Below, piece by piece: positions 9,098 through 17,598 of a stretch of DNA of 64,000 bases (the stretch's first letter is position 1; every line of letters starts with the position of its first letter). The stretch spans positions 1 through 64,000 of the forward strand of contig NZ_JAFLWW010000016.1 of NCBI RefSeq assembly GCF_018555685.1, given 5' to 3'. This DNA comes from Aminobacter anthyllidis (GTDB lineage: Bacteria > Pseudomonadota > Alphaproteobacteria > Rhizobiales > Rhizobiaceae). Position numbers and translations under genes: made by a program. The notes beneath the pieces are model-generated. The model saw nothing but the letters and a program-made list of their open reading frames with translations. It was not told the origin of the DNA and did not search any database.

Positions 9098-10054
9098 ATG
9101 AAACCAATAGCAAAGATTATCGGTCAGCGCGTCGCCTTCGGCGCGCTGACCTTGTGGATCGTCTCGCTGATTATCTTCGCCGGGGTACAGCTCCTCCCTG
9201 GCGATATCGCAACCGAACTTCTTGGGCAGTCTGCAACGCCAGAGACCGTCGCTGCTCTGCGTAAAAGCCTAGGCCTCGACGTACCGGCCTATCTGCGCTA
9301 TTTCGACTGGCTAAGTTCCATGCTGCACGGAAACTTTGGGACCGCGCTTTCTAACGGCCGGGATATAGCTGAGCTCATTAAGCCGAGGCTTTATAATACT
9401 CTGCTCCTCGCCGCGAGCGCTGCAGCGATTTCGGTTCCCTTGGCTTTGGTTGGGGGAATCGTAGCAGCACTTTATAGGAACACCTTCGTCGATCGTGCCA
9501 TAAATGTGGTCACGCTTGCCTCGATCTCATTCCCTGAGTTTTTCGTCGCATACATCCTGATCCTGTTTCTTGCCGTTCATGCCGGCATTCTTCCCAGCCT
9601 CTCCGACGTTGATTCAACGACCAGCGTGCTCGACCGTCTGATTGCAATGGCTTTGCCTGCCCTGACCTTGGCAGTCGTGGTCATGGCCCACATGCTGAGG
9701 ATGACAAGAACCTCAATTATCAATCTTCTAGGTAACCAGTACATCGAGACCGCGCGACTTAAGGGCCTTCCGGAGTGGCGCGTCCTTGTCAGACATGCAT
9801 TGCCCAATGCGCTGGCGCCGATCGCCACTGTGATTGTCCTCAACCTGGCGTATCTCATCACCGGCGTTGTGGTGGTTGAGGTCGTGTTTGTTTATCCCGG
9901 GCTTGGCCAGCTCATTGTCGATTCGGTGCAGAAAAGAGACATTCCGGTTGTCCAGGCGTGTAGTCTTATATTCGCGGCAACGTACATACTGCTCAATCTA
10001 ACGTCCGACGTCCTATCCATAGTCATGAACCCACGCCTGATGCATCCGAAATGA
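9098..10054 (+). CDS. ABC transporter permease, DppB type
   Basis: At 318 residues this is a standard DppB/OppB-like inner-membrane permease: an N-terminal helix (LWIVSLIIFAGVQLLPGDIA), the LGLDVPAYLRYFDWLS segment, about six hydrophobic helices, and the EAA loop ETARLKGLPEWRVLVRHALP that contacts the ATPase. It starts 18 bases after the binding-protein stop, so it is co-transcribed with it. Length and motifs are normal. Confidence 0.93.
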   Translation: MKPIAKIIGQRVAFGALTLWIVSLIIFAGVQLLPGDIATELLGQSATPETVAALRKSLGLDVPAYLRYFDWLSSMLHGNFGTALSNGRDIAELIKPRLYNTLLLAASAAAISVPLALVGGIVAALYRNTFVDRAINVVTLASISFPEFFVAYILILFLAVHAGILPSLSDVDSTTSVLDRLIAMALPALTLAVVVMAHMLRMTRTSIINLLGNQYIETARLKGLPEWRVLVRHALPNALAPIATVIVLNLAYLITGVVVVEVVFVYPGLGQLIVDSVQKRDIPVVQACSLIFAATYILLNLTSDVLSIVMNPRLMHPK

Positions 10055-10094
10055 GGCGCAATCCGTTGACTGACCGGCCGTGGAGCTATGCAAC

Positions 10095-10952
10095 ATGACA
10101 CTGTTACAACCGTCGGGATTCATCAGAACGGGGGCCCGCAAATTTGCCTCGGCACCGTTGAGCGCGAAGTTTGGAATGGCTGTCATCATACTCTATGTAC
10201 TGACAGCCGTTTTCGCCCCTCACCTGGCGCCATACAGCGAAGCTGAGATCGTCTCGGCACCGTTTGATCCTTGGAGCGCTCAGTTCTTGCTGGGAACTGA
10301 CAACCTTGGTCGCGACATGTTCACGAGGCTTGTGTTCGGAGCGAGAAACACCCTGGGCATAGCCCTTATGACGACTATCCTCGCTTTTTCCATAGGCTGT
10401 TCGGCCGGTTTGGCCGCTGCAACCTTCGGAGGGTGGACAGACCAGTTGCTGTCGCGGCTCGTTGACGTTTTGATGGCCATCCCTCAATTGATCTTCGCAC
10501 TTCTCCTTCTGTCGATTTTTGGCACCTCAATTCCAACTCTCATAATTGTTATTGCCATTTTAGACTCCACCCGCGTTTTTCGGCTGACCCGAGCTATCGG
10601 AATGAACATCGCCGTCTTGGACTACGTCGAGGCGGCGAGACTTCGCGGCGAAGGCCCCATTTGGATCATGACTCGGGAGATTCTGCCCAACATTGCCCCG
10701 ACGCTCATAGCCGAATTCGGCCTCCGGTTTTGTTTCGTATTCTTGCTGATCAGCGGCCTTTCCTTTCTTGGCTTGGGCATCCAGCCCCCAACAGCGGATT
10801 GGGGTTCAATGGTTCGTGATAGTGCGACACTGATCACCTATGGCGACATCACACCGCTGCTTCCTGCTGGAGCGATCGCGCTGCTCGCAGTGGCCATTAA
10901 TCTCGTTGTGGACTGGTTTCTCCATTGGGCAAGTGGGCTCAAAGAAGATTAG
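10095..10952 (+). CDS. ABC transporter permease, DppC type
   Basis: This 285-residue permease has the DppC N-terminal region (FLLGTDNLGRDMFTRLVFGA), several transmembrane helices and the EAA loop EAARLRGEGPIWIMTREILP. It forms the channel with the DppB-type permease encoded just upstream. I start it at the ATG of MTLLQPSG; a GTG five codons earlier is also in frame, and GGAG lies about 8 bases before the ATG. The gap to the next gene is 170 bases, larger than elsewhere in this operon, with no gene recognised in it. Confidence 0.9.
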   Translation: MTLLQPSGFIRTGARKFASAPLSAKFGMAVIILYVLTAVFAPHLAPYSEAEIVSAPFDPWSAQFLLGTDNLGRDMFTRLVFGARNTLGIALMTTILAFSIGCSAGLAAATFGGWTDQLLSRLVDVLMAIPQLIFALLLLSIFGTSIPTLIIVIAILDSTRVFRLTRAIGMNIAVLDYVEAARLRGEGPIWIMTREILPNIAPTLIAEFGLRFCFVFLLISGLSFLGLGIQPPTADWGSMVRDSATLITYGDITPLLPAGAIALLAVAINLVVDWFLHWASGLKED

Positions 10953-11122
10953 CCTTGGGCTGGCGACAAAACACCACTCTCTCCAAGAAGTGCATGGCCG
11001 AGGACGACAACGCCTTTGACGGCCGGCAGATAGTCGAGGACTCGCCGGCTCTCCAAAGCCACATCTTTCACCGCGATGTACGAGGTTCGCGTTAGAATCA
11101 ACCAAGTCATGAGGACCAACTG

Positions 11123-12835
11123 TTGTCAGAGAAAGTCGTATACTTGCACGGGGACGCCCCGATGGGCGAAGCCTGTAGCAAAGATCGCTCCCCGGGGGAC
11201 CAGGACACGTTGCTGAATATCCGCGACCTGCGGATTGAGGCTACGGTCTACCCGCCGGGGGAGAATCCAAAAGACATAATTCTCGTCCACGACGTTTCGC
11301 TGACGCTAAAACGGGGCAGGGTCTTGGGTCTGATTGGTGAATCAGGCGCCGGCAAGTCCACCATAGGCCTTGCCAGCATGGGCTACGCCCGCGGCGGTGT
11401 GAGGATCACCGGCGGTGAAGTCATGCTCAATGATCGTGACATACTTAAGAGCGGGAAAGTGGGCTTGCGATCGCTTCGTGGCCGAGAGATCTGCTACGTT
11501 GCACAGTCCGCCGCCGCCGCATTCAACCCCGCTCATCGGCTCATGGACCAGGTGGTGGAGGCGGCACTTTTCCATGCTATGGGGGCCCGGACTGAAATCG
11601 AGAAGCGAGCAATTGCCCTATTCAAGAAGCTTGGCCTTCCCTACCCTGAGAACATCGGCAAACGTTTCCCCCATCAGGTTTCCGGCGGTCAGTTGCAGCG
11701 CATCATGACCGCCATGGCGCTCTGCTCCGAACCTGACCTTATTGTCTTCGACGAGCCAACTACAGCGCTCGACGTCACAACACAAATCGAGGTGCTAGCC
11801 GCGATCCGGGATGCGATCCGGGATACCGGTGTCGCAGCACTCTACATCTCCCATGATTTGGCGGTGGTGGCGCAGGTAGCGGACGAAATCATGGTGTTGC
11901 GCCACGGCAGGCTCGTAGAGCAAGGGATCACGCAGCAAGTCATCAACCAACCGCTTGAGCAATACACAAGAGCCCTCGTTTCAGTCCATCACATCGATCA
12001 CGAAGAGAGGGACCGCGCGAAGGCCTCTGTGCTGTCTGTCGAAGGCTTGACAGCCGGGTACGGGGACGGAGCGGTCAAGGTGCTCTGCGACGTCACCTTA
12101 AACCTTAATAAAGGGGAGACACTCGCGGTAGTAGGCGAATCTGGCTCGGGCAAATCGACCCTTGCACGGGTGATAACTGGTTTGCTGCCGCCATCAGGGG
12201 GCGGCATCCAGTTCGATGGCCGCCCCCTCCCCCGTCTACTGGCCGAACGATCAAAAGAGGACCTTCGCAAGCTCCAGATGATTTTCCAAACGGCGGATAT
12301 TGCGATGAATCCGCGCCAGACTGTTGCGAAGATTATCGGCCGGCCGCTCGAGTTCTACTTCGGGATACGCGGCGCAGAGCGCGACCGTCGCGTGTTCGAA
12401 CTGCTTGAGAAGATCGAAATGGGACAGGACCTTGCAAACCGCTATCCGGCAGAGCTGTCTGGTGGACAAAAGCAGCGGGTTTGTATCGCCCGGGCACTTG
12501 CGGCAAAGCCGAAGCTGATCATCTGCGATGAGGTGACCTCAGCGCTCGACCCGCTGGTCGCCAATGGAATCTTAAAGCTCCTGCTAAGCCTGCAGAACGA
12601 TGAGGGCGTAGCGCTGCTCTTCATCACCCACGATCTCGCAACGGTAAAATCGATCGCCGACTCCATAGCGGTCATGTATCGCGGGGAGGTGGTTCGCTAC
12701 GGGACAAAAGCCGAGGTGCTAAGCCCACCTTTTGATCCTTATACGGAACTTCTACTCTCTTCCGTTCCTGAAATGGAGGTTGGCTGGTTAGATAAGGCTA
12801 TTGCTTCGAGGCGCATGGAGAGCGCCGGAAATTGA
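11123..12835 (+). CDS. Fused double ATPase of a peptide-type ABC importer (DppD-DppF)
   Basis: The 570-residue protein contains two complete nucleotide-binding domains. Domain 1 has Walker A GESGAGKST, signature SGGQLQR and Walker B LIVFDEPTTALD; domain 2 has GESGSGKST, LSGGQKQR and LIICDEVTSALD. Such DppDF fusions are common in rhizobial family-5 importers. It energises import through the two upstream permeases. The start is a TTG with GAGG eight bases before it. It closes the operon that begins at 7493. Confidence 0.93.
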   Translation: MSEKVVYLHGDAPMGEACSKDRSPGDQDTLLNIRDLRIEATVYPPGENPKDIILVHDVSLTLKRGRVLGLIGESGAGKSTIGLASMGYARGGVRITGGEVMLNDRDILKSGKVGLRSLRGREICYVAQSAAAAFNPAHRLMDQVVEAALFHAMGARTEIEKRAIALFKKLGLPYPENIGKRFPHQVSGGQLQRIMTAMALCSEPDLIVFDEPTTALDVTTQIEVLAAIRDAIRDTGVAALYISHDLAVVAQVADEIMVLRHGRLVEQGITQQVINQPLEQYTRALVSVHHIDHEERDRAKASVLSVEGLTAGYGDGAVKVLCDVTLNLNKGETLAVVGESGSGKSTLARVITGLLPPSGGGIQFDGRPLPRLLAERSKEDLRKLQMIFQTADIAMNPRQTVAKIIGRPLEFYFGIRGAERDRRVFELLEKIEMGQDLANRYPAELSGGQKQRVCIARALAAKPKLIICDEVTSALDPLVANGILKLLLSLQNDEGVALLFITHDLATVKSIADSIAVMYRGEVVRYGTKAEVLSPPFDPYTELLLSSVPEMEVGWLDKAIASRRMESAGN

Positions 12836-12959
12836 TCTTTTCGGCTGGCTCCCGCGGATCCGCTGATGGCGTCCATCAGGCGTGCTGTGTCGCCTTAGAT
12901 AGTTCCAAGGGTAGAAGTGAATGTGACGAGTGCCGCGGCCCTCACACAAGGTGACGTTG

Positions 12960-13300
12960 CCCCCAGTTTCTATCCAGTTCTGAGTTCGTTTCCGGCGTTG
13001 GTTTTGCCCTGCTGGGCAGGTCAAGCGACGGTCGCTTGCGCGGAGCCGTTGGCGTAGCGCAGCGCGAGCGACCGTCGCGGGGGGAAGGTGCTGGCGAACT
13101 CGTCCGGTGTCTGCCAGGCGATCTGCGAGTGCGGCCACGCAGTTTTGTAATCGGAGCGCCACAGGGCGGTCGCCGCGCGGGCCCGGGCCAGCGAGGGGAA
13201 CAGCGTCTCGTTGAGCAGTTCGTCCGTTCCTTCAGAATTCCGATGATCTGCTTTTCAGAGAAGCGGGCTGCGCTTCATGTCCTATTCTAGTCCTCTCACT
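12960..13300 (-). pseudogene. IS3-family transposase remnant, internally deleted
   Basis: Read on the minus strand, the segment begins like IS3-family OrfA (ATGAAGCGCAGC, then FSEKQIIGILKE in a shifted frame) and jumps directly to the end of OrfB: ELLNETLFPSLARARAATAL, TPDEFASTFPPRRSLALRYA, stop at 12970. Most of both genes, including the DDE core, is missing. It separates the ABC operon from the thioesterase. The rest of 12836-13362 holds nothing recognised. Confidence 0.75.
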
Positions 13301-13362
13301 GGGCCAGAACGAACTTCAATCCGGATTGGATCGATGGGGCAACGTCAAAGGCCAGGCAGCAA

Positions 13363-13836
13363 TTACGAGCAAGCCTTCCTTTTGATCGCTATCGCTCTCC
13401 CGGCGCGGACCGGGATGCCATGGCTAGCGTGGCTAGCATGCACCGTTCGCAAATTAGCAAGGATGTCAGAGGGAAATGGGACTACCTTGGGACCTGACAT
13501 GTCAACATGAAGGCATAGCTGCTCGGACGTCGCTGCAAGCCATCCGTCAATGTGGCGAAGCTCCTGATAGACGTGTAAACGCTTCTCGTCGTAGTCCAAC
13601 ACCTGCAACGTGACGATGACGTTATGTCCGAAGTGCAATTCCCGAATATAACAGACGTGCGCCTCGGCAGCAAAGCTTGTCAAGCCGCGCGTGCGGGCGT
13701 AACCGCCGCCAAGCCCTAGCTGTACGAAGGCGTCCTCTCCGCCTCGGTCGAAGAGCACATTGTAATAGGCCATGTTGAGATGACCATTGTAATCTATCCA
13801 GTCTTTCTCAAGTTCCATCACAGACGAAACAAACAT
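13363..13836 (-). CDS. Hotdog-fold acyl-CoA thioesterase (4HBT family)
   Basis: The roughly 157-residue protein has the 4HBT thioesterase core: DWIDYNGHLNMAYYNVLFDR, where the aspartate/asparagine-glycine-histidine segment forms the active site, followed by TSFAAEAHVCYIRELHFG and VTLQVLDYDEKRLHVYQEL. Such enzymes hydrolyse acyl-CoA; relatives act on betainyl-CoA in carnitine breakdown and on 4-hydroxybenzoyl-CoA. The start is taken at MFVSSVMELE (GGGAG about 12 bases upstream); the frame extends 38 more residues without similarity. It lies 360 bases downstream of the second binding protein on the same strand. Confidence 0.82.
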   Translation of the reverse strand: MFVSSVMELEKDWIDYNGHLNMAYYNVLFDRGGEDAFVQLGLGGGYARTRGLTSFAAEAHVCYIRELHFGHNVIVTLQVLDYDEKRLHVYQELRHIDGWLAATSEQLCLHVDMSGPKVVPFPSDILANLRTVHASHASHGIPVRAGRAIAIKRKACS

Positions 13837-14196
13837 CGCTGATTGTGCTCCCTTATAACGACACGGCTGGCTAAATTTAGGCTTCCTGCGCTCTGGGCAT
13901 GACGGCGAGCTATCCGAAGGCTTGTCGTGACGCATGAAGGCGGGCAACACCAGAGACGTTCGAGGGCGGCGAACGCTAGGTTACGCCTCGCCTTTTTCCT
14001 TTGGGCAACGCTGCCACGTTTATGACAGCTTCTGCGCTTTGTCAGAGCTGCTTCGCATCAAAACAATCGAACCGACTGTGCCCCCAAGGGGAGCGTGGAC
14101 AGGGACACGGCGACGCACGGACAAGAAAGCGAGGTCAGCGCACTTAGGTAGCGCACTGACTCCGGCCGGTCCTAACAATGGACTAAGCGACAGGCA
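13837..14196. other. Non-coding gap with a nod-box-like core
   Basis: No gene is recognised in this 360-base gap. At 14057-14070 the plus strand reads ATCAAAACAATCGA, identical to the ATCNAAACAATCRA core of the rhizobial nod box. The flanking ATCCA and TTTTACCAATC parts of the nod box do not match, and no plus-strand gene follows. Confidence 0.3.
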
Positions 14197-15783
14197 TTAT
14201 GCGTCGGCAAACCACCAGCGCTCGGCGTAACGGAATCCATCCAAATCCCAGCTCGATCCGATCTTGTTATGGCCGATTTTTCTCGACAGCGCGTTAACGT
14301 AGTTTGCGAATAGGGGAATGACAGAGCCACCTTCGTCCCTGCAGATAGCCTGCATTTCCGCATACATCTGCTCCCGCTTTGCCTCGTCCAACTCAGGGCG
14401 GGCGGCTAACAACAGCTCGTTAAAGCGAGGGTTTTTCCAATGGGCCTCGTTCCAATTCGCATCAGCCGCATAGACTTGAGAGAACATCCAGTCCGCAGTT
14501 GGCCGGCCGGCCCAATAGCTCATGCTCCAGGGCTTCTTCATCCACACATTGTCCCAGTAGCCATCGGCCGGTTCGCGGGCAACATCGAGGGTAATACCGG
14601 CTTTAGCTGCATTTTGCTGGTAAATTACCGCCGTATCGACCGCGCCCGAGAATGCAGCGTCAGATGCTGATAACGTCACTTTCAGATCCGAAAGTCCGGC
14701 CTTCTTGAGGTGGAACTTTGCCTTCTCCGGATCGAACTCGCGCTGGGGCAGATCTTTTGCGAAGTCCCGGGTTCCAGGGGCAATCGGGTGGTCGTTGCCG
14801 AGTTGCCCATACCCGTGCAGCACGGTATCAAGCAGCTGCTGCCGGTCGATTGCATATTTGAGCGCCAAGCGCACATCGACATTGTCCAATGGTGCGACAT
14901 CAACAAGCATCGGCAAGGTATAGTGTTGGGTACCGCCAACAGACACGATCTCCAGACTCTTGTCCCGTTCCAGGAGGTGAACGGTCTTCAGGTCGCACCT
15001 GTCCATCGCGTGAATTTGGCCGGTGGCCAGCGCATTAGTACGAGCGACAGTGTCAGGTATCGCCAAAATCTCGACCGAGTCGAACCAAGCGGCATCCGGC
15101 TTCCAGTAGTTGGCGAAGCGCCTTGAGGTCGCCTTTACGCCGAAGTCGATGCTATCAAGCACATACCCGCCGCAACCAACTCCAGAAAGGTCAGGCTTCC
15201 CATCCTTCGCCGGCAGCATGGGCAAAGTGAAGTGATCCATCATATAGGGAAAGTCCGCATTCCCCTGTTTGAGCACGATAACGACTGTTTCCTGGCCGTC
15301 GGATCGGATGTCCTCGATCGAGTCGACGATCCCTTTCGCTCCTGATTTGGACTGTGGGCCGCGATGATAATTGATCGTGGCTATCACATCGTTGGCGTCC
15401 AAAGATTTTCCGTTGTGGAACTCAACGCCTTTGCGGAGTTTGAAGGTCCAGATCTTGGCGTCTTTGGAAGGCTCCCAGGCTTCCGCTAGTTCGCCCACCA
15501 ATTTGCCATTCGCATCTACTTCGGTAAGGAACCCGTGCAAGTTATGGCCGAGCGTATGCATAAATGTAGTGTTATACGTGCCGGGGTCCAGGGAGTCGGT
15601 CGAAGATCCGGAGCCAATGCCTATTTTGAAATGGCCGCCTTTCTTAGGAGCGACATCCTGGGCGAATGCAGGAAGGATGCCACTTAAGCTGGCAGCCAAC
15701 GCTCCGGTGGCAGCGGCGGATTTGAGAAAGCGCCTGCGGCTAATGGCCGAAACTAGCGCCGGATATTTACCCCATTTGTCCAT
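14197..15783 (-). CDS. Second family-5 ABC substrate-binding protein, Tat-exported, without its own permeases
   Basis: This 528-residue protein has a Tat signal (SRRRFLK at residues 15-21) and the SBP_bac_5 fold. It matches the protein encoded at 7493-9079 almost position by position and has the same length, with identical blocks such as AGITLDVAREPADGY against AGITIDVVREPADGY. No permease or ATPase gene is adjacent, so it probably feeds the importer encoded at 9098-12835 and widens its substrate range. The start has GAGGAGAACTGTA upstream, almost identical to the first copy. A half-conserved copy of the cluster dyad lies 180 bases upstream. Confidence 0.92.
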   Translation of the reverse strand: MDKWGKYPALVSAISRRRFLKSAAATGALAASLSGILPAFAQDVAPKKGGHFKIGIGSGSSTDSLDPGTYNTTFMHTLGHNLHGFLTEVDANGKLVGELAEAWEPSKDAKIWTFKLRKGVEFHNGKSLDANDVIATINYHRGPQSKSGAKGIVDSIEDIRSDGQETVVIVLKQGNADFPYMMDHFTLPMLPAKDGKPDLSGVGCGGYVLDSIDFGVKATSRRFANYWKPDAAWFDSVEILAIPDTVARTNALATGQIHAMDRCDLKTVHLLERDKSLEIVSVGGTQHYTLPMLVDVAPLDNVDVRLALKYAIDRQQLLDTVLHGYGQLGNDHPIAPGTRDFAKDLPQREFDPEKAKFHLKKAGLSDLKVTLSASDAAFSGAVDTAVIYQQNAAKAGITLDVAREPADGYWDNVWMKKPWSMSYWAGRPTADWMFSQVYAADANWNEAHWKNPRFNELLLAARPELDEAKREQMYAEMQAICRDEGGSVIPLFANYVNALSRKIGHNKIGSSWDLDGFRYAERWWFADA

Positions 15784-16226
15784 TACAGTTCTCCTCTATG
15801 GATTGTCTTTTTGGCGCCCGAGCAAAAACAGCCTGAAGGCCAGACAGGCGGCAGAACGTAGCGTTCTGAACATCTCTCCCAAGCGCTATCAGCACAAAAA
15901 CGCATTCAATTCGGCTGTCCAGCTCACGCTATCATGAGCCTGATATCCGAGAGGCGCGAAAAAAAATCACCCGTGGCGTGAACCGAAAGCCGGCAGTTGT
16001 CCCGACGATTTCGGCGAAGGGCGCCCCGCTCCACCGCTATTAATGCGCCTTGAGCCTCGCCATTCTCGCCACAGGCGCCCGAACGGGGCGGCTCAGAGGG
16101 CCCAAAAGGCCCTCCCCGCGGGAACACCAAGACGGGAAATGCCAAGTCTCGGCTCGTCTGCTAACGGCAAAGCCAGCGTCCGCGGCCGGCGTGAGAAGAC
16201 TAGCTATATTCGGACATGAATGAAGG
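15784..16226. other. Intergenic region upstream of the second binding protein
   Basis: It contains the partial dyad at 15963-15985 and a GC-rich hairpin GAGGGCC-CAAAA-GGCCCTC near 16097-16115 that could help end transcription of the racemase-like gene, although it has no U-run. No coding sequence is recognised. Confidence 0.4.
15963..15985. promoter_or_regulatory. Cluster dyad, copy with one good arm
   Basis: AAAATCA, nine bases, then TGAACCG. The left arm with its extension GCGAAAAA fits the other copies well; the right arm keeps only TGA. It lies 180 bases before the second binding-protein gene, much like copy 1 relative to the first binding-protein gene. Confidence 0.45.
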
Positions 16227-17375
16227 TTACGAAGATCCAAGGACGCCCATGCGCCTGAGGCTCTCGATCCTATCTTCGTTGTGACCGAGCTCCAACAAGA
16301 TGTCTGTGGTGTGCGCGCCAAGGACTGGTATGGAGGTCAGATCAGACGAGGGCGTCGCTGAAAAGCGCGGAGCAGCGTTGGCCTGTAGCACACCGTCGAC
16401 AGTCCGGTAAACGTCGCGTGCGACCATATGGGGGTGCACAGCGGCTTCTGGCATGGATAGAAGAGGCGCGAAGCATGTATCGGTCCCTTCAAGCAACTCA
16501 GTCCATTCCGCTCGGGTTTTGGTCTTGAAGAGCGCGGCAAGCTCATCGCCGAGTGGCCCCCAAACGCTCGGGTTTCCTCTTTGACTTTCCGCGAACCGCT
16601 CATCGTGATCGAGGCCAAGGCGCCTGATAAGCTCCTCGTAGAATTGTGGCTCCATGGCCTGCAAAACGATCCACTCGCCGTCTGAGCAGACGTACGTCCG
16701 GTCAAAATGCTTCCCCAGAGCCCCTGGCCGGGCGTTTGCAATGGAGAGGTCGTAGTCGATAGGAAGAAACGACACCAAGAGGTTCAACAAGTGAGCCGAG
16801 CCGTCGACCATAGCTGCATCAATCACCTGACCAGTGCCATCCTGTCTAGCCCGGAGAATTCCGGCGAGAACGCCAACGGCTAGATAGAGAGCCCCCCCGG
16901 CTATATCGCCTAGAATTGTGGGAGGGGCTTCAGGTGGCTGGCCAGGCTGGGTCGCGAACCATAGAGCGCCTGAAAGAGCGATGTAATTCGCATCGTGTGC
17001 CGCAGCCTTCGACAGGGGACCATGCTGCCCCCAGCCGGTCATACGGCCGTAGACCAACGAGGGGCGGCGGGCGAGGCACACATCTGGTCCTATCCCAAGG
17101 CGCTCCATAACACCTGGTCGATTGCCTTCGATCAAGGCATCGGCCCCGTCGATCAATTCCAAGAAGGTGTCGACTGCTCCTGGCTTCTTCATGTCCAGCA
17201 CAATAGAGCGCTTGCCACGACTGCATACCGACCAAGGTCGGGTTGTGCCCACGTCTTTGGCTGGGCGTTCCACCGCAATCACGTCGGCGCCTAGGTCGGC
17301 GAGAAGCATGCCGCAAAACGGCCCCGGCCCCATCCCGACCATTTCGATGATCTTAACGCCGCTGAGTACTCCCAT
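16227..17375 (-). CDS. CoA-transferase family III protein, alpha-methylacyl-CoA racemase-like
   Basis: The 382-residue protein has the family III fold (GPGPFCGMLLADLGADVIAV, then NRPGVMERLGIGP). It also has the two residues that mark alpha-methylacyl-CoA racemases rather than CaiB/Frc transferases: a histidine in AAAHDANYIALSGAL (His127) and an aspartate in ILGDIAGGALYLAVG (Asp157). These sit where Mycobacterium MCR has His126 and Asp156. The enzyme would interconvert 2R- and 2S-methylacyl-CoA so that beta-oxidation can proceed. A strong copy of the cluster dyad lies 101 bases upstream. A true CoA-transferase role cannot be ruled out without alignment. Confidence 0.82.
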   Translation of the reverse strand: MGVLSGVKIIEMVGMGPGPFCGMLLADLGADVIAVERPAKDVGTTRPWSVCSRGKRSIVLDMKKPGAVDTFLELIDGADALIEGNRPGVMERLGIGPDVCLARRPSLVYGRMTGWGQHGPLSKAAAHDANYIALSGALWFATQPGQPPEAPPTILGDIAGGALYLAVGVLAGILRARQDGTGQVIDAAMVDGSAHLLNLLVSFLPIDYDLSIANARPGALGKHFDRTYVCSDGEWIVLQAMEPQFYEELIRRLGLDHDERFAESQRGNPSVWGPLGDELAALFKTKTRAEWTELLEGTDTCFAPLLSMPEAAVHPHMVARDVYRTVDGVLQANAAPRFSATPSSDLTSIPVLGAHTTDILLELGHNEDRIESLRRMGVLGSS

Positions 17376-17475
17376 CGATCACACTTCCCTATTGGTAAAG
17401 TTTAGCGGGCGGAAAAAGCCGCTGCATCAAGCAGTTATCGGTATTGCGCGAATAGCTCGCGCGAGGAAGCGAATT

Positions 17476-17498
17476 AAAGTCATTTGCCAAGTGACTTT
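17476..17498. promoter_or_regulatory. Cluster dyad, copy 2 (AAAGTCA-N9-TGACTTT)
   Basis: A perfect 7-base inverted repeat with a 9-base spacer, extended by GCGAATT on the left and TTTGCGT on the right, giving near-perfect 13-base arms. It lies 101 bases upstream of the racemase-like gene on the minus strand and beyond the end of the acyl-CoA dehydrogenase gene. Confidence 0.65.
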
Positions 17499-17598
17499 TT
17501 TGCGTAAGTTTTGGGTCAGTGGCGAGTAGCGTTGGACCGAATTGCCCTCGATTCAGCGTCACAACAGACAAGACTGGTCCAACTTACGGCGATCCGCC

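Noticed and set aside
10953..11122. Possible minus-strand peptide in the gap inside the ABC operon
   Set aside because: A short stretch reads well as protein but has no start, no family match and would be antisense to the operon.
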